A DNA stretch of 64,000 bases from J038 sp034437535. GTDB lineage: Bacteria > Chloroflexota > Anaerolineae > Aggregatilineales > Phototrophicaceae. Below, in pieces: positions 1-7,602 of this stretch (its first letter is position 1; every line of letters begins with the position of its first letter). The translations under genes were made by a program, and so were the position numbers. Below the pieces are notes generated by a model, which was given only the letters and a program-made list of their open reading frames with translations, was not told the DNA's origin and did not search any database. The DNA is taken from the NCBI GenBank assembly GCA_034437535.1, contig DAOTTZ010000027.1, forward strand, positions 17,781 to 81,780. The letters are read 5' to 3'.

Positions 1-900
1 ACGCTTGCCAAGCAGGTTGACATCCCGTATCACGAAGAAGGCACCGACGTTAGCCCGGTGCGGATCGCCCAGAACGGCATCAAAGCCGCGAAAGAGGCCG
101 GGGCGGCGGTCGTCATCCTGGATACAGCCGGTCGTCTACAAATCAACGAAACGTTGATGGACGAACTCAAGCAGATCAAGGAAAAGGTCAACCCGGCGGA
201 GATCTTGCTGGTTGCAGACGCGATGACCGGCCAGGAAGCCGTCAACATCGCGGAGGGCTTTAACGATGCCGTCGGCATCACTGGCTTAATCCTGACCAAG
301 ATCGACGGTGACGCACGCGGCGGCGCGGCTATTTCAATGCGGGCGGTGACCAACGTGCCGATCAAATTCCTGGGGACGTCGGAAAAAATGGACGGCTTCG
401 AGCTATTCCACCCGGACCGGCTGACAGATCGCATCCTGGGCATGGGCGACATGATGACGCTCATCGAAAAGGCCGAAGAAGAGTTTGACGAGCAAGAGGC
501 GATCAAACTCCAGGAAAAGATGATGAAGAATGACTTCACGCTTCAAGACTTCCTGGAGCAGTTGCAACGTATCCGCCGCATGGGGCCAATCGGCCAGATT
601 ATGGGCATGATCCCCGGTATGAGCCGGATGCAGATGAAGGGTGAGATCGACAATGAAGAGGTCGAAAATCGCATCAAACGAGTCGAAGCGATCATCAACA
701 GCATGACGCCCTACGAACGCGAACGGCCCAAGAAACTGAACGCCAGCCGTAAAAAACGCATCGCGGCAGGGAGTGGCGTCCCGGTGCGGGAAGTCAACAA
801 TGTACTCAAGCAATTCCGCCAGATGCAAAAGATGATGAAACAATTAAAGCGTGGCAAAATGCCAAACATCCCCGGCATGGGAAATATGTTCGGCAATTAG
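1..900 (+). CDS. ffh: Signal recognition particle protein Ffh, 5'-truncated by window edge
   Basis: GTPase and signal-sequence-binding subunit of the signal recognition particle; with 4.5S RNA it delivers nascent membrane proteins to FtsY. The frame is open from base 1, so the N-terminal NG-domain start lies outside the window. Visible are the GTPase segments VILDTAGRLQ, MTGQEAVN and LTKIDGDARGGA, then the methionine-rich M domain with MGPIGQIMGMIPGMSRM and the RNA-binding stretch GSGVPVREVNNVLKQF, ending in a Met/Lys/Gly-rich tail. Family membership is clear. The 152-bp gap to rpsP holds no obvious terminator, so cotranscription is possible. Confidence 0.97.
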   Translation, partial: TLAKQVDIPYHEEGTDVSPVRIAQNGIKAAKEAGAAVVILDTAGRLQINETLMDELKQIKEKVNPAEILLVADAMTGQEAVNIAEGFNDAVGITGLILTKIDGDARGGAAISMRAVTNVPIKFLGTSEKMDGFELFHPDRLTDRILGMGDMMTLIEKAEEEFDEQEAIKLQEKMMKNDFTLQDFLEQLQRIRRMGPIGQIMGMIPGMSRMQMKGEIDNEEVENRIKRVEAIINSMTPYERERPKKLNASRKKRIAAGSGVPVREVNNVLKQFRQMQKMMKQLKRGKMPNIPGMGNMFGN

Positions 901-1052
901 CATGGCCCTCTCCGGCGGCAGATGGCACCCAGTAACGCGCTGATCCTTCCTGCGTTCGTGCGATGTGCCCGTCGTTTTTTTCGCGCCGTGCGGGTAAAAT
1001 GCCCGGCGGTTCAATTCGACAAACGAGACGAGACTCAAGGAGCAACGACCCG

Positions 1053-1538
1053 ATGGTTCGTATCCGTCTGGCCCGTATCGGCCTGAAGAAACAACCTGTA
1101 TACCGTATCATGGTCATCGACCAGCGCAAAGCGCGTAACGGTAAAGAGTTAGAGATTATCGGCCAGTACAACCCGCGCACGCGCCCCTCTACCGACCTGG
1201 TAGAAGAAGCGCGTGCCCTGTACTGGTTGAGCGTCGGCGCACAACCCAGTGACGCCGTTAAGACCATCTTCGAGCGCACCGGCACCTGGGATCGCTTCCA
1301 GCGGCTAAAGGGTGGCGAAGAGATAGACACGTTGGTAGAAGAAGCAGAAACCGCCAAAGCCCAAGCCGAACCCGTCAGCCCGAAGACGCAATACCCGGCC
1401 CCTGGCCCCGGTGAAGGCACCGGCCCGCGTGCCCAGGCCCGTGCAGAGGCCGCCGCAGAAGTCGAGGCGGGTGGTGGCAGTAGTGACGATGACGCCGCCG
1501 ATGCCGACGACGAAGCGACCGAAGAAGAAACCGAATAA
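1053..1538 (+). CDS. rpsP: 30S ribosomal protein S16 with long acidic C-terminal extension
   Basis: Small-subunit ribosomal protein S16. The first ~80 residues match the family (MVRIRLARIGLKKQPVYRI, then IGQYNPRTRP). The start at 1053 is set by the family N-terminus and by an AAGGAG ribosome-binding site at 1037-1042; an in-frame upstream ATG at 963 would add 30 residues unlike S16. The protein is 161 aa, about twice the usual 80-90. The extra ~80 residues are Ala/Glu/Asp/Pro-rich and end in a very acidic run, probably disordered. First gene of an rpsP-khpA-rimM cluster; trmD and rplS, which commonly follow, are not in the window. Confidence 0.96.
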   Translation: MVRIRLARIGLKKQPVYRIMVIDQRKARNGKELEIIGQYNPRTRPSTDLVEEARALYWLSVGAQPSDAVKTIFERTGTWDRFQRLKGGEEIDTLVEEAETAKAQAEPVSPKTQYPAPGPGEGTGPRAQARAEAAAEVEAGGGSSDDDAADADDEATEEETE

Positions 1539-1591
1539 GCCTTGTGGGCGGCAGATGCCTGTCGCCCTTTTTTAGAAAGGACCCCCGGCAC

Positions 1592-1822
1592 ATGGAACGC
1601 GATCTAATCCAGTATATTGCGGAAAATTTGGTCAACGAGACGGATGAGATCCGGGTGAAATCTCGTAAGACGCGCAATGCCTTAATCATTCAGTTGACCG
1701 TCGCCAAGCCCGATATGGGCCGGGTGATCGGCAAAGGGGGCCGGGTGGCGAATGCGATGCGCTCTTTGCTTAAGGTCATGGGATCCAAGACCAATACCAA
1801 GGTAATCCTGGATATTGATTGA
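1592..1822 (+). CDS. khpA: KH-domain RNA-binding protein KhpA (YlqC family)
   Basis: A 76-aa single-KH-domain RNA-binding protein. The core motif VIGKGGRVANAMRSLL holds the GxxG loop, as IGKGGR. KhpA works with KhpB in RNA binding and cell-envelope or division control in Gram-positive bacteria; the role here is by homology only. The ATG at 1592 has an AGAAAGG ribosome-binding site at 1574-1580 and gives the usual family length. It lies between rpsP and rimM, its conserved position in many bacteria, with 5 nt to the rimM start. Confidence 0.93.
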   Translation: MERDLIQYIAENLVNETDEIRVKSRKTRNALIIQLTVAKPDMGRVIGKGGRVANAMRSLLKVMGSKTNTKVILDID

Positions 1823-1827
1823 CACTT

Positions 1828-2355
1828 ATGGACGCGCCTAAATTTTTACTACTCGGTGAAGTCTTGCGCCCGCAGGGGGTACGGGGGGAACTTCGCACCC
1901 GCATCTTGACCGATTACCCGGAATACATCACAGAGCGGGGGAGTGTTTACATCGGCAAAAGCACCCGCGACGAGGCCGCCGAAAGCTACCGCGTCAGCCA
2001 TATGCGGATGCATAAAGGATACGGATTGCTCAAGCTGAAAGGCGTGAACGACCGTAACGAGGCCGATCTGTTTCGTGGAAAATATGTCATGGTGCGAACT
2101 GAAGACGCCGTCCCGCTGGAAGAAGACGAAATTTACCTGTTTCAGTTGATCGGCATGCAAGTGCAGACGACCGATGGCGACCATCTGGGCACACTCAATG
2201 ATGTGCTGGAAACTGGCGCGAATGACGTTTATATCGTACAAAGTAAGACGTATGGTGAAGTGCTCATCCCCGCGACGGACGAGACCATCATCGAGACCAA
2301 CATAGACGACAACATCATGACGGTTTCGCTACCGGAGGGCTTATTACCGGAGTAA
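1828..2355 (+). CDS. rimM: 16S rRNA processing protein RimM
   Basis: Assembly factor for the 30S head domain that binds S19 and helps mature 16S rRNA. The 175-aa protein has the RimM N-terminal barrel (LLGEVLRPQGVRGELRTRI) and a C-terminal PRC-barrel segment (LIGMQVQTTDGDHLGTLNDV, then VLIPATDETI). I chose ATG 1828, just after the khpA stop. An in-frame TTG at 1819 would overlap khpA and add three residues; the ribosome-binding sites do not decide clearly between them. Confidence 0.95.
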   Translation: MDAPKFLLLGEVLRPQGVRGELRTRILTDYPEYITERGSVYIGKSTRDEAAESYRVSHMRMHKGYGLLKLKGVNDRNEADLFRGKYVMVRTEDAVPLEEDEIYLFQLIGMQVQTTDGDHLGTLNDVLETGANDVYIVQSKTYGEVLIPATDETIIETNIDDNIMTVSLPEGLLPE

Positions 2356-2361
2356 CCAGTT

Positions 2362-2910
2362 ATGACCCGCTCCGCCCAACTCTACCTGATGACCGGGCCA
2401 GATGCCGGCACGGTCTTTGACCTGGACGCTAATGAGATTATCATCGGGCGGAGTAAGTCGAGCGACATCGTGTTGAACAGCCGACAGGTCTCTCGCCAGC
2501 ATGCCGCCATCCGTTATGCAGATGGAGTCTACACGCTGGAAGACCTGGAAAGCTCCGGCGGCACCTATATCAACAAATCGCGTATTCGATCCAGCCAATT
2601 AGCACACGGGGATGTACTCAACCTGGCCGGGACGGAGTGCCGGTTCATCTACGAGGACGCGCCCACACTATCCGAAGCACCGACCATGATCGAAAGCGCA
2701 GTTGACCCGACAGTCTTAGCCCGTCCCCCGGTCAAGCTCATCAAGCGCGACCCAACGCCGGAGTCAGTCTACAACCCACGCACCAGCCCGCTTGGATTTC
2801 TCAACACACCGCCCTATGCCGCCCACAGTGGCCGCCGTCAGCGCGGCTGGATCGTGGCATTGGTGGTGTTCATCCTCGTTATCATCGGCATCTTATGGAT
2901 GGTGCTATGA
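2362..2910 (+). CDS. FHA-domain membrane-anchored protein
   Basis: A 182-aa protein with an N-terminal forkhead-associated domain (about residues 5-90) and one hydrophobic segment at the very C-terminus (about 160-181), so it is probably tail-anchored with the FHA domain in the cytoplasm. The phosphothreonine-binding residues are present: GRS at 29-31, SRQH at 44-47 and the SSGGTYIN loop at 64-71. FHA domains read Ser/Thr kinase phosphorylation; no kinase is in the window. It starts 6 nt after rimM and its stop overlaps the dprA start, so it sits in the same transcription unit. Partner unknown. Confidence 0.88.
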   Translation: MTRSAQLYLMTGPDAGTVFDLDANEIIIGRSKSSDIVLNSRQVSRQHAAIRYADGVYTLEDLESSGGTYINKSRIRSSQLAHGDVLNLAGTECRFIYEDAPTLSEAPTMIESAVDPTVLARPPVKLIKRDPTPESVYNPRTSPLGFLNTPPYAAHSGRRQRGWIVALVVFILVIIGILWMVL

Positions 2911-3998
2911 TCCCGGATGCCGCATACTGGTTAGCCTTCAGCTTGATGTCGAACGTCGGTGGCAAACGGATCGAGCATCTGTACAAGGTGTTTGGCTCCT
3001 TAGACCGGGCCTGGAATGCCCCCCGCCATCGTTTAGAGCCGATTTTGGGACAGAAGACTTATCAAAAGTTCGCCGTCCAGCGCGATCAAATCGACCTGGA
3101 TGCTGAATTGCGAAAAGTAGACCGCGCCGGGGCGTGGCTCTTGCCGGCGGAAGACCCGCGTTACCCCGAATTACTCCGTTTGACCGCCGACCCGCCGCCC
3201 TTACTCTATGTACGGGGGCAACTCACCGAGGCGGATGAACGGGCCATTGCCATCGTCGGCACCCGCAAGGCGACCCGGGCCGGGCGCGAAGTCGCGGCTA
3301 ATTTCGCCCGTGATCTGGCCGCTAACGGGATGACCGTCGTCAGCGGATTGGCACACGGCATCGATACCGCCGCGCACGAAGGATCATTAGCGGCGGGCGG
3401 GCGAACCATCGCCGTACTCGGCACCGGCATTGATATTGACTATCCGCCGGAAAACCGCACCCTGGCCGACCGCATCAGCGAACAAGGGGCGATATTGAGC
3501 GAATTTCCCATCGGCACCCAACCGATTGGGCGCAACTTCCCCAAACGTAATCGCGTCATGAGCGGCATCAGCCTGGGCGTGCTGGTGACGGAAGCCCCGG
3601 CCAACAGCGGCGCACTCATCACGGCAGATTTTGCGGCGGAACAGGGGCGCGAGGTCTTCGCTATTCCTGGTAGCATCTACAACAAGATGGCGCGGGGCAC
3701 CAACCAACTGATCCAGGATGGGGCCAAGCTGGTCATGGATGTTGGCGATATACTGGACGAGTTGAACATCGCACATACCACCATCCAGACTCAGGTAAGA
3801 ACCGAACAGGTCGCCCCATCTAACGATATAGAACACGCCCTGTTAAATATTCTCCACGCAGATCCAATCCATATTGACGAACTGGCCCGGTTAAGTGGTT
3901 TGCCCATTCATGAGGTCAACAGCACGATGGCCCTGTTAGAATTAAAAGGGCTTGCACAATTAGTAGGTCACATGCAATATAGCCGCACTGATCGCTAA
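2907..3998 (+). CDS. dprA: DNA-processing protein DprA
   Basis: Loads RecA onto incoming single-stranded DNA during natural transformation. The 363-aa protein has the Rossmann-like DprA core (AIVGTRKATRAGREVA, SGLAHGIDTAAHEGSL, NSGALITADFAAEQGREVFA) and a C-terminal winged-helix segment (HALLNILHADPIHIDELARLSGL begins it). ATG 2907 forms an ATGA overlap with the FHA gene stop; ATG 2895 is an alternative with a 16-nt overlap. No com genes lie nearby, so competence cannot be inferred from this gene alone. Confidence 0.95.
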   Translation: MIPDAAYWLAFSLMSNVGGKRIEHLYKVFGSLDRAWNAPRHRLEPILGQKTYQKFAVQRDQIDLDAELRKVDRAGAWLLPAEDPRYPELLRLTADPPPLLYVRGQLTEADERAIAIVGTRKATRAGREVAANFARDLAANGMTVVSGLAHGIDTAAHEGSLAAGGRTIAVLGTGIDIDYPPENRTLADRISEQGAILSEFPIGTQPIGRNFPKRNRVMSGISLGVLVTEAPANSGALITADFAAEQGREVFAIPGSIYNKMARGTNQLIQDGAKLVMDVGDILDELNIAHTTIQTQVRTEQVAPSNDIEHALLNILHADPIHIDELARLSGLPIHEVNSTMALLELKGLAQLVGHMQYSRTDR

Positions 3999-4021
3999 AT
4001 TAAGTGTGGAGCGTCCACCGT

Positions 4022-5107
4022 ATGCAACCAAATTACTACGCGCTAATTTTAGCGGGTGGGGGCGGCACGCGCCTCTGGCCGATGAGCCGACAGGCCCGGC
4101 CCAAACAATTGCTTTCCTTGATCGAAGAACGCACCATGCTACAAATCAGTGTGGAGCGGATCTTGCCGACGTTCGGCGCGGAAAACATCGTCATCGTCAC
4201 CGGGGCGCAGTACATCGAGCAAATGCGGGAACAGGTGCCGCAGATCCCGGCGGAAAATTTCGTCGTTGAGCCTTACGGGCGGGATAGCGGACCAGCGGCG
4301 GCCCTGGGCATTGCCGTCATCCACCAGCGCAACCCGTCCGCCATCGTCGCTCAGTTGAACGTCGATCATTACATCGGCCTGGAAGAAAAATTTCGGGATC
4401 TGCTAGAAGCGGCCCGCACGGTCGCCGAAGAAGGCTACATCGTAACGTTGGGCATCGCGCCGTCTTACCCCGCGACGGGCTTCGGTTACATCCGCCAGGG
4501 GGATTCTATCCAAGAGGCCAACGGATTCACGGTGTATCATACACGCGGCTTTACAGAAAAGCCCAACGAGATCACCGCGACGGGCTTTGTTGCTTCCGGG
4601 CAATATAGCTGGAACAGCGGCATGTTCATCTGGTCTGCGGCGCGGGCGATGGAAGAATTCGAACACCAACAACCCCAGATCTACGACTTGATCGAGCAGA
4701 TTCAATCTTATGCCGATCAACCTGATTTTGATGAGCATTTACAAACAATCTGGGATCAAATGCCCAAAATTTCCATCGACTATGCTGTAATGGAAAGTGC
4801 CAAGCAAATGGCCGTCATCCCGGCAGACATCGGCTGGAACGACGTCGGCACCTGGGATTCCCTGTTTGAGGTTCATAAGCTGGATAAGTTCGGCAATCTC
4901 TTCCGGGGGGAAAAAGAAGAACGTGTGATCCTGGATACCGCGAACACGATGGTCTTAAGTGATCGCTTGATCGTGACGATTGGCGTGGAGAATTTGATCG
5001 TCGTGGATACCGGTGACGTTCTGTTTATCTGCGATAAAAACCGCTCGCAAGATGTGCGCGATGTCGTTAAACACTTGCGTTCTATCAAACATGATGATTA
5101 CCTTTAG
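4022..5107 (+). CDS. manC: Mannose-1-phosphate guanylyltransferase
   Basis: Makes GDP-mannose from mannose-1-phosphate and GTP, feeding glycan synthesis. The nucleotidyltransferase signature LAGGGGTRLWPMSRQARPKQ starts near residue 10; FTEKPN and ISIDYAVMES are further family motifs. At 361 aa it is the monofunctional type and lacks the C-terminal mannose-6-phosphate isomerase domain of bifunctional ManC. ATG 4022 follows GGAG at 4007-4010; a GTG at 4004 is possible but gives an atypical N-terminus. It could supply the glycosyltransferases encoded at 21.7-25.2 and 40.7-43.3 kb, which is inference. Confidence 0.93.
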   Translation: MQPNYYALILAGGGGTRLWPMSRQARPKQLLSLIEERTMLQISVERILPTFGAENIVIVTGAQYIEQMREQVPQIPAENFVVEPYGRDSGPAAALGIAVIHQRNPSAIVAQLNVDHYIGLEEKFRDLLEAARTVAEEGYIVTLGIAPSYPATGFGYIRQGDSIQEANGFTVYHTRGFTEKPNEITATGFVASGQYSWNSGMFIWSAARAMEEFEHQQPQIYDLIEQIQSYADQPDFDEHLQTIWDQMPKISIDYAVMESAKQMAVIPADIGWNDVGTWDSLFEVHKLDKFGNLFRGEKEERVILDTANTMVLSDRLIVTIGVENLIVVDTGDVLFICDKNRSQDVRDVVKHLRSIKHDDYL

Positions 5108-5141
5108 TTGAGATCAGCACGGTAACGCCTTAGGATAACCG

Positions 5142-7469
5142 ATGAGTGACACAATACAGGCTTATTGCATGAAATGCCGCGAAAAGCGGGATATGGTGGA
5201 GGCGGAAGCAGTCTTCACCGCCAACGGCACCCCGGCCACACGCGGCAAATGTAAGGTATGCGGGACAACGCTCTTCCGTATGGGGGAGACCCCGGCCCAC
5301 GAGGGCCTGGAGCGGCCCGAAATCACCCGCAAACCCAAAAAGAAGAAGAAAGCGACCAGCAAGCGCAAGTCGAAAAAAGGCAAACGCGCCCCACGCCGTA
5401 AAGGCAAGTTGGTCATCGTTGAATCTCCGGCGAAGGCCCGCACCGTCGGCAATCTGCTCGGCAAAGGGTACACCGTCCGGGCGTCAAAAGGCCATGTGAG
5501 GGATCTACTGGTGACGCAACTGTCGGTCGATGTGGAAAATGACTTCGAGCCGAAGTACCGCGTGCCGAACAAAAAGCGGGATACGGTCAAAGAGTTGCGC
5601 TCCGAAGTGGACAAGGCCGAGGAGATCATCCTGGCGACCGACCCCGACCGCGAAGGGGAGGCCATCGCCTGGCACTTGATCCACGCCGCCGAAGTGGACG
5701 AGGAGCGCGTCAAGCGTGTCGTATTCCACGAGATCACCAATGAAGCGGTCAGTAGTGCCTTCGGCCACCCGCGCAACATCGATATGGATCTGGTCAACGC
5801 GCAACAGGCCCGCCGCATCCTGGATCGGTTGGTGGGGTATAACATTACCGAATTATTGTGGGATCGCGTGCGGAACCGGCTCTCTGCCGGGCGGGTACAG
5901 AGCATCGCGCTCCGTATGGTGGTAGATCGTGAACGCGAGATCGAAGCATTTAACCCGGTCGAATACTGGTCCATCGAAGCGGAACTAAGTAAGACAGCCG
6001 ATGATACGACGCCGTTTGTCGCCAAGCTGGCGAAGATTAACGGTGAAGATTTCGAACTCAACTCAGAAGATGAAGTTCAGCCGCACCTGGACGCGCTGGA
6101 AGACGGTGTGTACACGGTCGATAACATCAAGCGGGGCACGCGCAAACGCCGCCCTGCCGCGCCCTTTACGACCAGCACACTGCAACAGGAAGCCTCACGC
6201 CGGTTTGGGTTCAACGCCAACCGCACGATGCGAGCGGCCCAACAACTTTATGAGGGCATCGACATCGGCGACGAAGGCACCGTCGGCTTGATTACTTACA
6301 TGCGGACGGATAGCACCAACGTCAGCGAGCAAGCCCAGAAAGACGCCCGTGAGTACGTCATCGGGCGGTTGGGGGAAGATTACGTGCCGGAAAAGCCGCC
6401 ACGTTACAAGACGAAATCCAAGGGTGCCCAGGAAGCGCATGAGGCCATCCGCCCGACGAAGGTCATCCACGAACCCAGCCAGTTACAGCCGTATCTTAAG
6501 CGCGACCAGATGAAGTTGTACACTCTAATCTGGGAACGCTTTGTCTCCAGCCAGATGTCGAACGCGATTTACAAGACCTTGCGCGTAGAGATCCGCGCCG
6601 GGGAGAACGCAGACGATCAACCGTATCTGTTTCGCGTCAGCGGGAGCGCGATCAAGTTCAAGGGCTTTATGGCGATCTACGAAGAGACCCGCGACGAGGA
6701 CGAACAACCCGATGCCGACGAGGGGCGCATCCTGCCGGAGATGACAAGCGACGAATTGCTGAAACTGCTCCAACTCCTGCCGGAGCAACACTTCACGCAA
6801 CCGCCACCCCGTTATACCGAGGCCAGCCTGGTGAAAGCGTTAGAAGAATATGGCATCGGGCGGCCCAGCACCTACGCGCCGACTGTCGCCGTGATCCAGG
6901 ATCGTGATTACGTCGAAAAAGATAACAAACGCATGGTGCCGACCGAAACCGGCAAAGTCGTCAACGATCTACTGGTGGAATACTTCCCTGGCATTATGGA
7001 TTATCAATTTACCGCCCGCATGGAAGACGAGCTAGACGAAGTGGCCGAGGGCAAGATCGAATGGCGGCCCATGCTCCACGAGTTCTACGATCCGTTCGAG
7101 AAACAACTGAGCAACGCCCGTGAGAACATGCCCAAAGTCCAGAAGGACGAATACATCGGGCAAAAGTGCCCGGATTGTGAAGATGGTGATCTACTGGTGA
7201 AGTATGGCCGCTGGGGCAAGTTCATCGGGTGTTCGAATTACCCGGATTGCAAACACACCGAGCCATACCTGGAATACACCGGGGTCACCTGCCCGGAATG
7301 TGGTGAAGAACACGGCGGCGAATTGGTCGTCCGCAAGACGCGCAAAGGCCGCACATTCTTCGGTTGTTCCCGCTACCCGGAATGCGAGTATTCGACGTGG
7401 AAGCTCCCGAAAAAAGATGACCGTGACGACGAGACAGAAGAAGAGGCGATCACCAGCGAAGCCAGTTAA
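5142..7469 (+). CDS. topA: DNA topoisomerase I with N-terminal zinc-ribbon module
   Basis: Type IA topoisomerase that relaxes negative supercoils. The 775-aa protein opens with a small Cys4 module (C9, C12, C37, C40; resembles DUF5679) and a Lys/Arg-rich linker (about 62-88). The Toprim domain follows (KLVIVESPAKARTVGNLLG, ATDPDREGEAIAWHL), then the core with catalytic Tyr386 in LITYMRTDSTN. Two C-terminal zinc ribbons (CPDC...CSNYPDC and CPEC...CSRYPEC) and an acidic tail end the protein. The ordinary enzyme begins at the Toprim domain, so about 85 residues are extra. A terminator follows the stop. Confidence 0.97.
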   Translation: MSDTIQAYCMKCREKRDMVEAEAVFTANGTPATRGKCKVCGTTLFRMGETPAHEGLERPEITRKPKKKKKATSKRKSKKGKRAPRRKGKLVIVESPAKARTVGNLLGKGYTVRASKGHVRDLLVTQLSVDVENDFEPKYRVPNKKRDTVKELRSEVDKAEEIILATDPDREGEAIAWHLIHAAEVDEERVKRVVFHEITNEAVSSAFGHPRNIDMDLVNAQQARRILDRLVGYNITELLWDRVRNRLSAGRVQSIALRMVVDREREIEAFNPVEYWSIEAELSKTADDTTPFVAKLAKINGEDFELNSEDEVQPHLDALEDGVYTVDNIKRGTRKRRPAAPFTTSTLQQEASRRFGFNANRTMRAAQQLYEGIDIGDEGTVGLITYMRTDSTNVSEQAQKDAREYVIGRLGEDYVPEKPPRYKTKSKGAQEAHEAIRPTKVIHEPSQLQPYLKRDQMKLYTLIWERFVSSQMSNAIYKTLRVEIRAGENADDQPYLFRVSGSAIKFKGFMAIYEETRDEDEQPDADEGRILPEMTSDELLKLLQLLPEQHFTQPPPRYTEASLVKALEEYGIGRPSTYAPTVAVIQDRDYVEKDNKRMVPTETGKVVNDLLVEYFPGIMDYQFTARMEDELDEVAEGKIEWRPMLHEFYDPFEKQLSNARENMPKVQKDEYIGQKCPDCEDGDLLVKYGRWGKFIGCSNYPDCKHTEPYLEYTGVTCPECGEEHGGELVVRKTRKGRTFFGCSRYPECEYSTWKLPKKDDRDDETEEEAITSEAS

Positions 7470-7477
7470 CCCGATAG

Positions 7478-7505
7478 ATGGGGGGGGAAATTCCTCCCAT
7501 TTTTT
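7478..7505 (+). terminator. Intrinsic terminator after topA
   Basis: An 8-bp stem (7478-7485 with 7493-7500, one G-T pair), a 7-nt loop, then a run of six T from 7500. It starts 9 nt after the topA stop. Confidence 0.85.
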
Positions 7506-7524
7506 CATTTTGGGCAAGGTTTTT

Positions 7525-7553
7525 TTGACGTTTGCTTAACTTGGCTGTAGACT
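7525..7553 (+). promoter_or_regulatory. Sigma70-type promoter for the 7603 gene
   Basis: TTGACG at 7525-7530, a 17-nt spacer, TAGACT at 7548-7553. It lies between the topA terminator and the next start codon, so the downstream gene is probably a separate transcription unit. Confidence 0.6.
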
Positions 7554-7602
7554 ATGTGGGTGAATATTAGTTTCATCTGTGTGTCAGGAAAGGCGATACC
7601 CG

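Noticed and set aside
970..1000. TAAAAT at 995-1000 as a promoter -10 box for rpsP
   Set aside because: No acceptable -35 box lies 16-18 nt upstream; kept out of the feature list.
5162..6061. 300-aa minus-strand ORF opposite topA
   Set aside because: It is entirely antisense to a clear topA frame, Ser/Arg-rich with no domain; GC-rich coding DNA creates such frames.
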